Source of the DNA: an uncultured Bacilli bacterium
GTDB taxonomy: Bacteria > Bacillota_I > Bacilli_A > RF39 > UBA660
Direction of reading: 5' to 3'
DNA: 17,435 nt
Assembly: GCA_948552115.1 (NCBI GenBank)
Contig: CAOWNX010000005.1
Coordinates: 1 to 17,435 of the forward strand
Shown: positions 1 through 7,777 of the stretch, in pieces
Numbering within the stretch: the stretch's first letter is position 1
How the letters are laid out: every line of letters begins with the position of its first letter
Program-made: the position numbers and the translations under genes
Notes under the pieces: generated by a model
Seen by the model: only the letters and a program-made list of their open reading frames with translations
Told to the model about the DNA's origin: nothing
Databases searched by the model: none

Positions 1-918
1 TTCTAAATATTTCTTTAATGTTTCTATTTCCAGTTTAACTATTAATTTAACAAAATCTGTATAATCACCAGTTGTATGAGCTTTATCTAATGCTTCATAA
101 TATTCTAATCTATCTTCCTTTTTTATTATTACTGGATTAAACCCATAATTCATTAAATTTAAATTCATAAGTAACCTTGCAGTTCTACCATTACCATCTA
201 CAAATGGATGAATTTTAACTAATTCACCATGTAATAAAGCAGCTTGAATAATTGGATGAAAATCATTCCAATTTTCGTAATTTAAAACTAGTTTTTCCAT
301 TAATTCTGGAACTTTCAAATAATCTGGTGGAGTATGAGTTGCTCCCTTTATAGTAACATTTTCTCTTCTATATCTTCCTGCATTTTCATTATCAATATCT
401 TTTAAAACTAATTGATGAATACCTTTGATATTCCACTCAGTAATCGGGTTATCTTCTTTTACCAAATCGTTTAAATATAAAATAGCCTTTTCATGATTGA
501 TAGCTTCTAAATGCTCTTTTATTGATTTTCCACCAACTGTAATTCCTTCTAATACAACTTGTGTTTCTCTAAGTGTCAAAGTATTTCCTTCTATACCATT
601 ACTATTGTATGTCCATTCAAGATTAATTGAATCTTCTAATGATCTTAATGTTTCTTTTGGTATCGGTCTTTTATTATCTAATTCTCTCTTTAATTGGTCA
701 ACTTCATTAAAATAATTAACCTCTAAATCAATAATAAATTCTGTAAAATCTGGTTTAATAACTCTTTTGTCTACTGGTTTTATTGCATCAACTGGAATAT
801 TCCAACTATTACCATTTTTAACTGCGCCTTCAATTCTACCATCCTGTAATAATTGTCTTATTCTTCTTTCACTAATATTCCATTTTTTTACTGCATCTTT
901 TGTAGTCATAAATTCCAT
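1..918 (-). CDS. Fic-domain protein (probable AMPylase) with N-terminal HTH, 3' end outside the window
   Basis: Translating the minus strand from an ATG at 918 gives 306 uninterrupted codons running off the window edge. Residues about 1-45 resemble a short helix-turn-helix or excisionase-like DNA-binding segment. The Fic core follows, with the signature HPFVDGNGRTAR at residues 237-248 (catalytic His237, Asp241, Arg245). Fic proteins usually transfer AMP from ATP to hydroxyl side chains. The motif S106-N-G-I-E110-G111 fits the (S/T)xxxE(G/N) inhibitory helix, so this is probably an autoinhibited class II Fic protein. The start is supported by AGGTG seven bases upstream. The gene lies just downstream of a broken integrase but has its own promoter. 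Target unknown. A toxin, a regulator or a self-controlled AMPylase are all possible. The family call is secure; the function is inferred. Confidence 0.93.
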   Translation of the reverse strand, partial: MEFMTTKDAVKKWNISERRIRQLLQDGRIEGAVKNGNSWNIPVDAIKPVDKRVIKPDFTEFIIDLEVNYFNEVDQLKRELDNKRPIPKETLRSLEDSINLEWTYNSNGIEGNTLTLRETQVVLEGITVGGKSIKEHLEAINHEKAILYLNDLVKEDNPITEWNIKGIHQLVLKDIDNENAGRYRRENVTIKGATHTPPDYLKVPELMEKLVLNYENWNDFHPIIQAALLHGELVKIHPFVDGNGRTARLLMNLNLMNYGFNPVIIKKEDRLEYYEALDKAHTTGDYTDFVKLIVKLEIETLKKYLE

Positions 919-939
919 AAATTTTCACCTCTTTTATAT

Positions 940-968
940 ATTATACCGTTATCGGTAGTTTTAATCAA
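940..968 (-). promoter_or_regulatory. Sigma-A promoter of the Fic gene with palindromic operator candidate
   Basis: On the minus strand, -35 TTGATT (963-968) and -10 TATAAT (940-945) are separated by exactly 17 bases. The perfect inverted repeat TACCG-ATAA-CGGTA (944-957) covers the -10 edge and most of the spacer, where a bound repressor would block RNA polymerase. The Fic protein's own N-terminal HTH is a natural candidate for autorepression, but that is inference. Confidence 0.75.
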
Positions 969-979
969 TTATATAAATT

Positions 980-2244
980 CTAGTTTTTAAACTTTATAAT
1001 TTCATTTATAGTTTCTGATTTTATGGTCTCTTCAAACTTTTCACTTGCTTCTCTAAGCGTTTTTTCAGTTGTAGATATATAGTAGTTCTCGGTTGCCTCT
1101 ATTTTACTATGACCTAAGATATCAGCTACATCTCTAATTTCGACTCCATTTCTTAAACTCTTTGTTGCATAACTTCCTCTTAAATCATAAAATCTGCAAT
1201 TTTTTATTCCTATTTCTGTATGAATTACTTTGTAAAGATATTTTACAATGTCAGTTCCGCTAAAAACTCCATTATCTTTTCTAAATACAAAATCTAACGT
1301 CTCCAATGATTTAGGTCTTCTAGTAGTTTCAACTACCCTATATTCTACTATTTTTCCATACTTATTTTTAACAGCTTCTAAATGATAGTATTTATAATTT
1401 TTTCCATAATCCTTCTTATAATTATCTTGTTTACTTTTATAGTTTTTTAATGCAGTTAATAAAGTATCACAAATATATACTTTTCTTACTCCATTTATTG
1501 TTTTGGTCGTACCCAAAAACCATTTGCCTTTTTCATCTTTTACCTTACTATATACATTATGTTCAATGCTGATAATTCTTTTTTCAAGATCAACTTTATC
1601 CCACGTTAGGGCACAAACTTCTCCTGTTCTCATACCAGTGAAACACGCAGTTAAAAACGCGCAAGTAAAGGAATCATTATTTTTAAATCTATTTAAAATG
1701 ATATCAATTTCATCTTGAGTATATATATGCCTTATGGTCTTTTTTTAAATTGTGCAAGATGTGGAAAACTTACAGTTATTGCTGGATTATAATTAATAAA
1801 TCCAAAGATATCAGTTGCTACTCTAAATGAACATTTTATTACTTTTACAAAATTTCTTAAATATCCATAAGAGTAATCATATCTCCTACACACATCTATT
1901 AAATATTTATTTAACTGATAACTTGTAATTGCATTAAGTTTATAGTGTCCTAAACCGATTTTTAAATATTTATTAGCAATAACTGAATATTCTTCTATTG
2001 TTCTGTGTTTTAAATTTACTTTGCAATAATTCTCTATCCAATAATCTAAATAATCTCCATAAGACATAAATGCCTCTACTCTGCATCCACCATTTTGATA
2101 TTCATCATAAGCTTTTTATCCTGCAATAAATGCCGCATTTTTTGTTTTGAAACCAGATTTTGAAATATATTTCCTTTTGCCATTTACTCTTGCTGTTTCA
2201 AACCTATACTGATACACCTTTCCCCTTTTTCTAATACTAATCAT
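980..2244 (-). pseudogene. Tyrosine recombinase/phage-type integrase, disrupted by a nonsense codon and a frameshift
   Basis: Three pieces on the minus strand add up to one integrase of about 420 codons. The start is ATG at 2244, nine bases after AAGGAG. The N-terminal arm-binding domain reads to an in-frame TAA at 2116-2118 (codon 43), then continues in the same frame through the core-binding domain. At 1740-1746 an A-run (minus strand) shifts the frame: HLAQFKK should continue as TIRHIYTQDEIDII. The catalytic domain has the first Arg in TGMRTGE, YDLRGSYAT (Tyr where the HxxR His is usual), GHSKIEA and the nucleophile region ENYYIS. One extra A in the run would restore the frame, but not the nonsense codon. 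Such integrases move ICEs, prophages and islands, and its place beside secA suggests the element's end. Confidence 0.88.
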
Positions 2245-2278
2245 TTCTATCATCTCCTTTTTTATTTTTGATTAATTT

Positions 2279-2347
2279 TACTAAAACAAAAAGGAATGTT
2301 ATCATTTTATCTATGTTAACATTCCTTTATTTATCAATGTTTTAGTA
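2279..2347. repeat. Two-tier inverted repeat between integrase and secA (terminator and possible element end)
   Basis: Outer arms TACTAAAACA (2279-2288) and TGTTTTAGTA (2338-2347) and inner arms AAAGGAATGTTA (2290-2301) and TAACATTCCTTT (2317-2328) are both perfect complements. Read on the minus strand the inner hairpin is followed by TTTTTGTTTT, so it can serve as an intrinsic terminator for secA transcripts. The outer tier is not needed for termination. The position at the junction of an integrative element and core genome makes a recombinase-binding or attachment role possible. Confidence 0.65.
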
Positions 2348-2358
2348 CTTTATTTCTA

Positions 2359-2374
2359 ATTTGTGGGAACAAAT
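2359..2374. repeat. Short palindrome near the secA 3' end, possible attachment-site core
   Basis: ATTTGT-GGGA-ACAAAT is a six-base inverted repeat in the 180-base space between the broken integrase and secA. Integrase crossover sites are often short palindromes beside the integrase start. No second copy is visible in the window, so this is only a candidate. Confidence 0.25.
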
Positions 2375-2426
2375 GTAAATTTCGCTACCACTTTGGATTT
2401 TTTCAAATTCTTCGGAAAGCCTTATT

Positions 2427-4918
2427 TTACTTAGCTTTTAAACAACAATTTTTATACTTTTTCCCGCTACCGCAAGGACAAGGATTATTTCTTCCAACTT
2501 TTTTATCGTTTTTGACAGTATGACCTACTTTTTGTTTTCCATCATTTGCATTTCCTTGAATTACTTGTTTTCTTTCTAAATTTTGTTCTATTTCTGCTTT
2601 TAATAAGAATTGAGCTACATTGTCATCAATTTTATCTAAAAGTCTTTCAAATAATTCAAATCCATCCATCGTATAAGCTTGTAATGGATTTATTTGTCCA
2701 TATCCACGTAACATAATTCCATCTTTTAAATGTTCCATTTCATTTAAGTGATCTACCCACAATGAATCAATTACACGAAGCATAATTGCTTTTTCAAATT
2801 CTTCAAAATGTGGTGCATCTTTGATTTTTTCTTCGTAGTCTTCATTTACTTCATTCAAGAGATATTCAATGATTTCTTCATCCGACTTTTCGTTTAAAAT
2901 GCTTGGGTCAATTGGAGTTCCTTTAATATAGTTAGTATTTACATATTCTGCGATTTCTGATTTGTCATTTTCTGTTAAATAACCCTCTGGAGCAATATGA
3001 CTTTCAATCAATGCAGTTATTGTATTTTTAAATGTTTCTTTAACATTTTCGTGAACACTTTCTTGCTCTAATATTTCGTTTCGTTTTTCATAAATAATCA
3101 GTCTTTGTTCATTTACTACATTATCATAATCCAACAAACTTTTTCGCATATCGAAGTTATTTCCTTCGACTTTTTTCTGAGCGGATTCGATACTTCTCGA
3201 TAAAGCTTTGGAACGAATGGATTGATCTCCAACCATTCCGAGAGATTGAACCATCATTTTTACTTTATCGGTTCCAAAGCGACGCATTAATTCGTCTTCA
3301 AAGGATACAAAGAATTGACTCATTCCAGGATCTCCTTGACGACCTGCACGCCCACGTAATTGGTTATCGATACGACGTGACTCATGACGTTCTGTTCCAA
3401 GGACACAAAGCCCTCCAAGTTCTTTTACTCCTTCTCCAAGTTTAATATCGGTTCCACGTCCAGCCATATTCGTTGCGATAGTTATTGCACCTTTTTCTCC
3501 AGCTTTTGCAATAATCTCAGCTTCTCTTGCATGATTTTTAGCATTTAATATTTCATGCTTTAAACCTGCTTTCGTTAATAAGAACCTAAGTATTCATTTG
3601 CTTCAACGGATATTGTACCAACTAATATTGGTTGTCCAGATCCATGAATTTCTTTAATGGTTTTTACAATGGCTTGATATTTTCCTTGTTCATTGGAATA
3701 TAGTAAGTCTGGTAAATCTTCACGAATGACTGGTTTATTGGTAGGAATTTGAATAACGTACATGTTGTAAATATTTCTAAATTCTTCTTCTTCTGTTTTC
3801 GCAGTTCCTGTCATACCAGATAGTTTTTTATACATACGAAATAAATTTTGGAACGTAATGGTTGCCATTGTTCTTGTTTCTTCATTAATTTTTACATTTT
3901 CTTTGGCTTCAATGGCTTGATGTAATCCTTCACTAAATTGACGTCCTTGCATCAAACGTCCTGTAAATTGGTCTACGATAATTACTTGGTTATTATCTAC
4001 AACGTAGTCGACATCTTTTTTAAATGCATAATTAGCTTTTAGGGCTTGATTAATGTGATGAACTAATGCTGAATTATCTAAATCATAAAGATTTTTTAAA
4101 TGAAAGTGACTTTCAATTTTTGATACACCTTGTTCCATTAAAGAAGTACTTTTTGTTTTGGCATCATATGCATAGTCTTCATTTTCTTTAAATCCTTGAA
4201 CTGCTTGATTGGCATCTAAATATAGATCTTTGGTATTCGATTTTCCTCCAGAAATAATTAAAGGAGTACGAGCTTCATCAATTAAAATAGAGTCCACTTC
4301 ATCGACAATACAAAAATTTAGTGGTCTTTGAACACGTTCGCTTGCTTGCACTACCATATTATCTCTTAAGTAATCAAATCCGATTTCGCTATTGGTAGAG
4401 TAAAGTACATCACAAGCATAGGCTTCTTGTTTTTCTTTTGGACTCATTTCTCTTAAGTTTAAGCCGACTGTTAGTCCTAAAAAACGAAATACATTTCCCA
4501 TCCATTCGGAGTCACGTTTGGCAAGGAATTCATTTACTGTTACAATATGAACTCCATCTCCCGTTAAGGCATTTAGGTATGCTGGTAATGTTTCAGTAAG
4601 TGTTTTTCCTTCTCCAGTTTTCATTTCTGCTATATTTCCATAATGAATAGCAAGTCCACCTAAAATTTGAACATAGAACGGCTTTTCTCCTATTACTCGA
4701 TAATCTGCTTCACGTATTACTGCATAAGCTTCTTCTATAATATCATCAAGTGTTTCTCCATTTGATAATCTTTCTTTCAACTCCAGTGTTTTATTTTTTA
4801 ATTCTTCGTCTGTCAAAGCCTGTATTTCTGGCTCTAAGCTCATAATTTCGTCTGCAATCTTTTCAAATCTTTTTAATTCTTTATATTCTGAATCTATTAG
4901 TTTTCTAAATATTCCCAT
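2427..4918 (-). CDS. secA: Preprotein translocase ATPase SecA, with one-base frameshift in this sequence
   Basis: SecA is the motor that pushes preproteins through the SecYEG channel. The start is ATG 4918 (MGIFRKLID), nine bases after GGAGG; an upstream in-frame ATG at 4951 overlaps the promoter. Visible motifs are Walker A MKTGEGKT (residues 99-106), DEVD (206-209), the NMAGRGTDIKLG region, and the C-terminal zinc/SecB-type motif with CPCGSGKKYKNCC. The first frame stops at 3575 after ISVEANEYLGS; the second resumes in register as LLTKAGLKHEIL and runs to 2427. Adding one T in the TTCTTATT stretch near 3580-3585 restores an open frame of about 831 residues, normal for Firmicutes. SecA is essential, so a sequence error, or a second secA elsewhere, is likelier than a null allele. 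hpf lies upstream, as in many Firmicutes, but IS relics separate the two. Confidence 0.95.
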
Positions 4919-4941
4919 AGTTTCTACCCTCCATAAGTAGT

Positions 4942-4950
4942 ATTTTATCA
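4942..4950 (-). promoter_or_regulatory. Extended -10 promoter of secA
   Basis: Minus strand TGA-TAAAAT lies 24 bases before the secA ATG and leaves room for the GGAGG ribosome site. No good -35 is visible (TTTACT is 19 bases away). It argues against the upstream ATG at 4951 as the start. Confidence 0.5.
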
Positions 4951-5036
4951 TAAAGTCTTGAAAATGAGTAAAATTCTTACTGATATCTTTTTATTTCTTA
5001 TAAAAATTTCTATTATCCTAATTCTTTTTCTTCATT

Positions 5037-5330
5037 TTATGCAAATTCAAAATCTGACTGATACATTTCTTTTAATTGAATTGGAAAGCGGTTTTTATTA
5101 TATCTTTTTTCATAAATTCCGTTGTATTTTCTATTAATTATTCCTTTTAATGTTCCTTCTTTGTTTCCTAAATTTCCTAACATAGTAAATAAAGTTTTGT
5201 CTCCTTTGGATGTTTTTTCTAGAGTAAAAATTTCTTTTTTACAGTATAAAGGTAAATTCTTTCTAACGGAATGAAAGTTACATGATTCATACAATTCCCT
5301 CTTTTGAAAATGTATTTTTAATATGTTCAA
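5037..5330 (-). pseudogene. Relic of an IS3-family (IS150-like) transposase C-terminus
   Basis: The longest open frame (97 codons from a TTG) has no ribosome site and no whole-length family resemblance. Two pieces look like an eroded IS150-type transposase. A neighbouring frame near 5285-5310 reads KRGNCMN, like the RKGNCLDN motif that precedes the catalytic Glu. The end of the open frame, YNKNRFPIQLKEM followed by QSDFEF, resembles the YNxxRxQxKLKxMSPxxFR tail. Between them the frame is not conserved. It lies between hpf and secA beside a second, better preserved IS3-type relic. The assignment rests on short motifs, and an unrelated small protein is not excluded. Confidence 0.4.
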
Positions 5331-5378
5331 TTTATGCTATCAAATAAAAAGATTGAAGTTTTGAACTAGTCTATAAAA

Positions 5379-5835
5379 AGTAGACAGCAAAAAAGATTAG
5401 AATCTTGGTTCAATTTTAACTGGATTATCAGTTGGAATTCCAGCACGACTCATTGATCTTTGGATATTAAAATTTTAAGAAGATTGTTATAAGATGTGGA
5501 AGAATAAACGGAACCTTGGTCTGTATGCAAAATGACAGGTTCTTCAATTTTATTTTTAGGCTTTTTTCTTCCGATACCTTTATATCCACCAACTGATTTT
5601 CCAGTTCTTGACTTTAATCCTTCGAATCCTTCTTCTTTATACTTTTTTAACCATCTATATATCATAAATCTCTCACTTGGTACTTTTTAACTATGGTAGA
5701 TATTCTTATTCCATTTAAATAATCTTTTAATATTTTTTCCTTTTCCTCTGGGGGTTCTCATTCTATGCATATTTCTTCCTACTAAATATAAAATAACATA
5801 AAAAAATGTAAACACATCTTTTTTACGTATCTACA
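5379..5835 (-). mobile_element. Internally deleted IS3-family element with degenerate terminal inverted repeats
   Basis: The plus strand from 5379, AGTAGACAGCAAAAAAGATT, matches the minus strand read from 5835, TGTAGATACGTAAAAAAGATG, with a few mismatches and one gap. These look like the left and right ends of one element. The roughly 0.46 kb between them holds only fragments of a transposase, against about 1.2-1.5 kb for intact IS3 members, so most of the gene was deleted. The exact ends and target duplication are uncertain. It lies between hpf and secA. Confidence 0.5.
5397..5770 (-). pseudogene. IS3-family transposase fragment, multiple frameshifts
   Basis: Three frames give consecutive pieces of one transposase. 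First comes an HTH leader (PEEKEKILKDYLNG, then ISTIVKKYQVRD). Next is IYRWLKKYKEEGFEGLKSRTGKS with the start of the DDE catalytic core, PVILHTDQGSVYSS, which holds the second Asp. After a further shift comes the sequence around QRSMSRAGIPTDNPV, which normally precedes the catalytic Glu. The reading stops at 5397-5399 and the Glu helix and C-terminal region are missing. At least two frameshifts and a large 3' deletion make it inactive. Confidence 0.8.
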
Positions 5836-5873
5836 TTTATTTTATCAGTGTATTTGTTTCAATCCTTTTTCAC

Positions 5874-6407
5874 TTATTTTACATTAATTATTCCGTATGT
5901 ATTATTTTTTCTTTTATAGATAACTGAGATTGTATCTTCTTTTACATTTTTGAAGATAAAGAAATCGTGTCCTAAAAGTTCCATTTGTAATATTGCTTCT
6001 TCTTCATCCATAGGCTTCATTTCAATTTCTTTTCTTTTTACTATTTTGTTATCTTCAATTTCATTTTCTTCTACCGAAAAATCTATGTTCATTTCAAATT
6101 TTTCACTATTTTTGTATTTGCGATTTAATCTTGTTTTATTTTTTCTTATTTGCCTTTCTAATTTGTCTACTACTAAGTTAATAGCAGCATATAAATCATC
6201 CTGAGTTTCTTCTGCTCTTAATGTAAATCGTTTTGTTGGAACTGTTACTTCAATGGTTTGTTTTAAGCCATCCATTCGTATTAATACATGAGAAGTTATT
6301 TCGTCTGGATTTTCAAAGTAGACATCTATTTTTTTTATTTTATCTATCACTTGATTTTTGATAGCTTCTGTAATTTCTACTTTATCTCCACGAATATTTA
6401 ATTTCAT
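5874..6407 (-). CDS. hpf: Long-form ribosome hibernation promoting factor
   Basis: This 177-residue protein has the two-domain layout of long HPF. The N-terminal RaiA/YfiA domain (about 1-100, starting MKLNIRGDKVEIT and including TVPTKRFTLRAEE and DDLYAAINLVVDKLERQI) binds the small subunit in the tRNA and mRNA path. After a charged linker (about 100-120) comes a C-terminal dimerisation domain (about 120-177, with MKPMDEEEAILQMELLGHDFFIF). Long HPF joins 70S ribosomes into inactive 100S dimers in stationary phase. The start follows AGGAAGGTG at a normal distance. It is the classical upstream neighbour of secA. I see no terminator downstream, so read-through into the IS relics toward secA is possible. 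It has its own extended -10 promoter. Confidence 0.95.
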   Translation of the reverse strand: MKLNIRGDKVEITEAIKNQVIDKIKKIDVYFENPDEITSHVLIRMDGLKQTIEVTVPTKRFTLRAEETQDDLYAAINLVVDKLERQIRKNKTRLNRKYKNSEKFEMNIDFSVEENEIEDNKIVKRKEIEMKPMDEEEAILQMELLGHDFFIFKNVKEDTISVIYKRKNNTYGIINVK

Positions 6408-6427
6408 GATATCACCTTCCTATTTTG

Positions 6428-6436
6428 ATTATATCA
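6428..6436 (-). promoter_or_regulatory. Extended -10 promoter of hpf
   Basis: Minus strand TGATATAAT lies 21 bases upstream of the hpf ATG, just after the cspA terminator. There is no recognisable -35 at 17 bases. Confidence 0.55.
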
Positions 6437-6445
6437 AAAAAATAT

Positions 6446-6474
6446 GAAAAAAACTACTGTTATTCTACAGTAGT
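6446..6474 (-). terminator. Intrinsic terminator overlapping the cold-shock gene stop codon
   Basis: Arms ACTACTGT and ACAGTAGT (6453-6460 and 6467-6474) form a perfect 8-bp stem with a six-base loop. On the minus strand it is followed by seven T. The stem includes the last codons (MTTVE) and the stop of the cold-shock gene. Confidence 0.85.
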
Positions 6475-6678
6475 CATTTCTGCAACGTTAACATCGACTG
6501 CTTGTAATCCTTTAGATGTTTCAATTAATTTAAAGTCTACTAGTTCGCCCTCTTTTAACGTTTTATATCCTTCTTTTACGATGGCTGAATAATGAACAAA
6601 GATATCTTCTAGATTTTCATATTCAATGAATCCATAGCCCTTTGTGTTATTAAACCATTTAACTTTTCCGCGCAACAT
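6460..6678 (-). CDS. Cold-shock domain protein (CspA family)
   Basis: The 72-residue product is a single OB-fold cold-shock domain with RNP1 KGYGFIEY (residues 13-20) and RNP2 DIFVHY (about 25-30), the aromatic and basic surface that binds single-stranded RNA or DNA. Family members melt mRNA structure in the cold and in growth transitions. AAGGAGAGG precedes the ATG at normal spacing. It is monocistronic: a terminator overlaps its stop, and a long leader or intergenic space lies upstream, as is common for csp genes. Several Csp paralogues per genome are usual, so I give no specific letter. Confidence 0.95.
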   Translation of the reverse strand: MLRGKVKWFNNTKGYGFIEYENLEDIFVHYSAIVKEGYKTLKEGELVDFKLIETSKGLQAVDVNVAEMTTVE

Positions 6679-7001
6679 TCACACCTCTCCTTCTTACTCT
6701 TATTTACTGCTGATACTACCTTATCATGAATTTTATGGCAGGTACAACATAAACCATTCGACAAAGTTTTTAAGGATTCTTTACCGGCAAACTCACGATA
6801 TCATCACTTTACTATATATTTAGAAAGGCAAAGTTTTGTGATGTCTGAAATTCATAAAAATATGTTTGAAATGACTTTTTAAAAAAATTGTAAAATGGAA
6901 AAATATATTTCGTAATTAAATTTTGATTTTTCAGACTAACTTTGCCCATTTTTTACCAAAATTTGTTTATAATTCAGTTGTGTTTAAAGAGAGGGTAGTA
7001 A
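6679..7001. other. Divergent intergenic region between cold-shock gene and agrB-like gene
   Basis: This 323-base gap has no credible ORF. It must hold the cold-shock gene promoter and leader on the minus strand and the agrBD promoter on the plus strand. The heptamer CAAAGTT occurs at 6762-6768 and 6829-6835 and inverted at 6938-6944. The last two lie in a larger imperfect inverted repeat: GGCAAAGTT with GTCTGAA (6827-6849) against TTCAGAC with AACTTTGCC (6930-6946). I could not place the minus-strand promoter with confidence. Confidence 0.6.
6938..6973 (+). promoter_or_regulatory. Probable agrBD promoter with LytTR-type half-site
   Basis: -10 TATAAT is at 6968-6973, about 30 bases before the agrB start. 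The best -35 is TTGCCC (6942-6947), 20 bases away, too far for efficient unaided use. The S. aureus agr promoters are likewise over-spaced and need AgrA. Overlapping the -35, the reverse complement reads AAAGTTAGT (6936-6944), which fits the AgrA half-site pattern. Activation by the regulator at 9080-9799 is inferred. Confidence 0.5.
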
Positions 7002-7619
7002 ATGTTGAAAAAGAAGTTTGTTGATACATGTTACAATTTTATCTCTTCTCATGAGAAGTGTGATGAGTTACAAACAAAAAAATTAAAATACGGATTAGAA
7101 GCAGTTTATAATTTAATCACGAAGTTAGTTGTAATGTTGTTCCTTTCCATTCTATTAGGTATTTGGAAAGAGTATATCCTTTTGGTTATTGTGTATGCTA
7201 GTGCGCGAAGATATGCTTATGGACTGCACGCAAAAAAGTCTATAACGTGCTGGTGTACTACTCTTCCTATTTATCTTTTGGGATGCTACTTTATCAAATA
7301 TATAGCTATACCAAAGTATCTTATGTATATCCTTTGGAGCATAGGGTTTCTATCCTTTTTCCTTTGGGCACCTGCTGACACACCTGCAAGACCTTTAATA
7401 CATTCAGAGACAAGAAAAAAGCAAAAAGCCAAAGCATGCATGGTGTGCGTAGTATATTTGACTCTTATTCTGACAATTCAGAATCAAGTTTTAAGTAATG
7501 CTTTGGTTTATTGCTTAATCATTCAATCCATTTGTATTAATCCGATAACATATAAATTAACGAATACACCTTTTAATAACTATAAGGTGTATTATGAAAA
7601 ACATGGTTTAAATTGTTGA
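7002..7619 (+). CDS. agrB: AgrB-like accessory gene regulator, peptide-processing membrane protease
   Basis: This 205-residue membrane protein has the family C75 active-site spacing: His76 in GLHAKKS and Cys83 in SITCW, seven residues apart as in S. aureus AgrB. Residues RRYAYGLHA and the several hydrophobic segments (about 38-66, 86-120, 143-180) also match. AgrB cleaves the C-terminal tail of the AgrD precursor and forms the thiolactone ring. A ribosome site (GAGGG) precedes the ATG. The gene for the precursor begins 38 bases downstream on the same strand, so the two form an agrBD operon ending at the hairpin at 7778-7805. Confidence 0.95.
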   Translation: MLKKKFVDTCYNFISSHEKCDELQTKKLKYGLEAVYNLITKLVVMLFLSILLGIWKEYILLVIVYASARRYAYGLHAKKSITCWCTTLPIYLLGCYFIKYIAIPKYLMYILWSIGFLSFFLWAPADTPARPLIHSETRKKQKAKACMVCVVYLTLILTIQNQVLSNALVYCLIIQSICINPITYKLTNTPFNNYKVYYEKHGLNC

Positions 7620-7657
7620 TATAGATTTAAACAATAAAATATAAAGGAGGGAAAACG

Positions 7658-7774
7658 ATGTCATTTTTAGCTAAATTACTTTCTGGAGTTGCAACTCAAG
7701 CTGCTGATGAAGGAAGTAGCAAATGCTGGGGATTTGTTTGGGAAGAACCAACTTGTCCAGAAGAAATTTTATAA
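7658..7774 (+). CDS. agrD: AgrD-like cyclic autoinducer peptide precursor, 38 residues
   Basis: A small ORF directly behind agrB, with a strong AAAGGAGGG ribosome site. It has the three-part AgrD plan. Residues 1-16 (MSFLAKLLSGVATQAA) can form an amphipathic membrane helix. The peptide core contains Cys23 and reads CWGFVW (23-28). The acidic tail, EEPTCPEEIL, fits the EPxxPxEL signature needed for AgrB cleavage. By analogy the mature signal is a thiolactone from Cys23 to Val27 (five-residue ring) or Trp28 (six, if the tail starts at Glu29), with a few exocyclic residues such as GSSK. A second Cys33 lies in the tail. Processing and ring size are inferred; the AgrD identity is secure from sequence and position. 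Confidence 0.93.
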   Translation: MSFLAKLLSGVATQAADEGSSKCWGFVWEEPTCPEEIL

Positions 7775-7777
7775 TTT

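Noticed and set aside
1..918. Fic gene as part of a two-gene toxin-antitoxin pair
   Set aside because: No small antitoxin ORF lies upstream; the space to the integrase stop is 61 bases and holds the promoter. The inhibitory motif is inside the Fic protein itself.
1734..1750. Programmed -1 frameshifting at the A7-G run in the integrase
   Set aside because: The zero frame reads AAA AAA AGA, which does not place the slippery heptamer in the required phase, and the separate TAA at codon 43 would still block synthesis. Loss of one A is simpler.
2116..2118. Stop-codon reassignment (TAA or TGA read as amino acid)
   Set aside because: All intact genes end normally at TAA, TAG or TGA-free positions and use TGG for Trp; the stop occurs only in the already frameshifted integrase.
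5950..6204. Plus-strand ORF opposite hpf, and similar ones at 497, 767, 1503, 9537, 10528, 13598 and 16581
   Set aside because: They lie antisense to well-supported genes, lack ribosome sites and are hydrophobic low-complexity readings of AT-rich antisense DNA.
6453..6474. The hairpin after the cold-shock gene as a regulatory element of hpf
   Set aside because: It lies upstream of the hpf -10 box and would not be in the hpf transcript; it is fully explained as a terminator.
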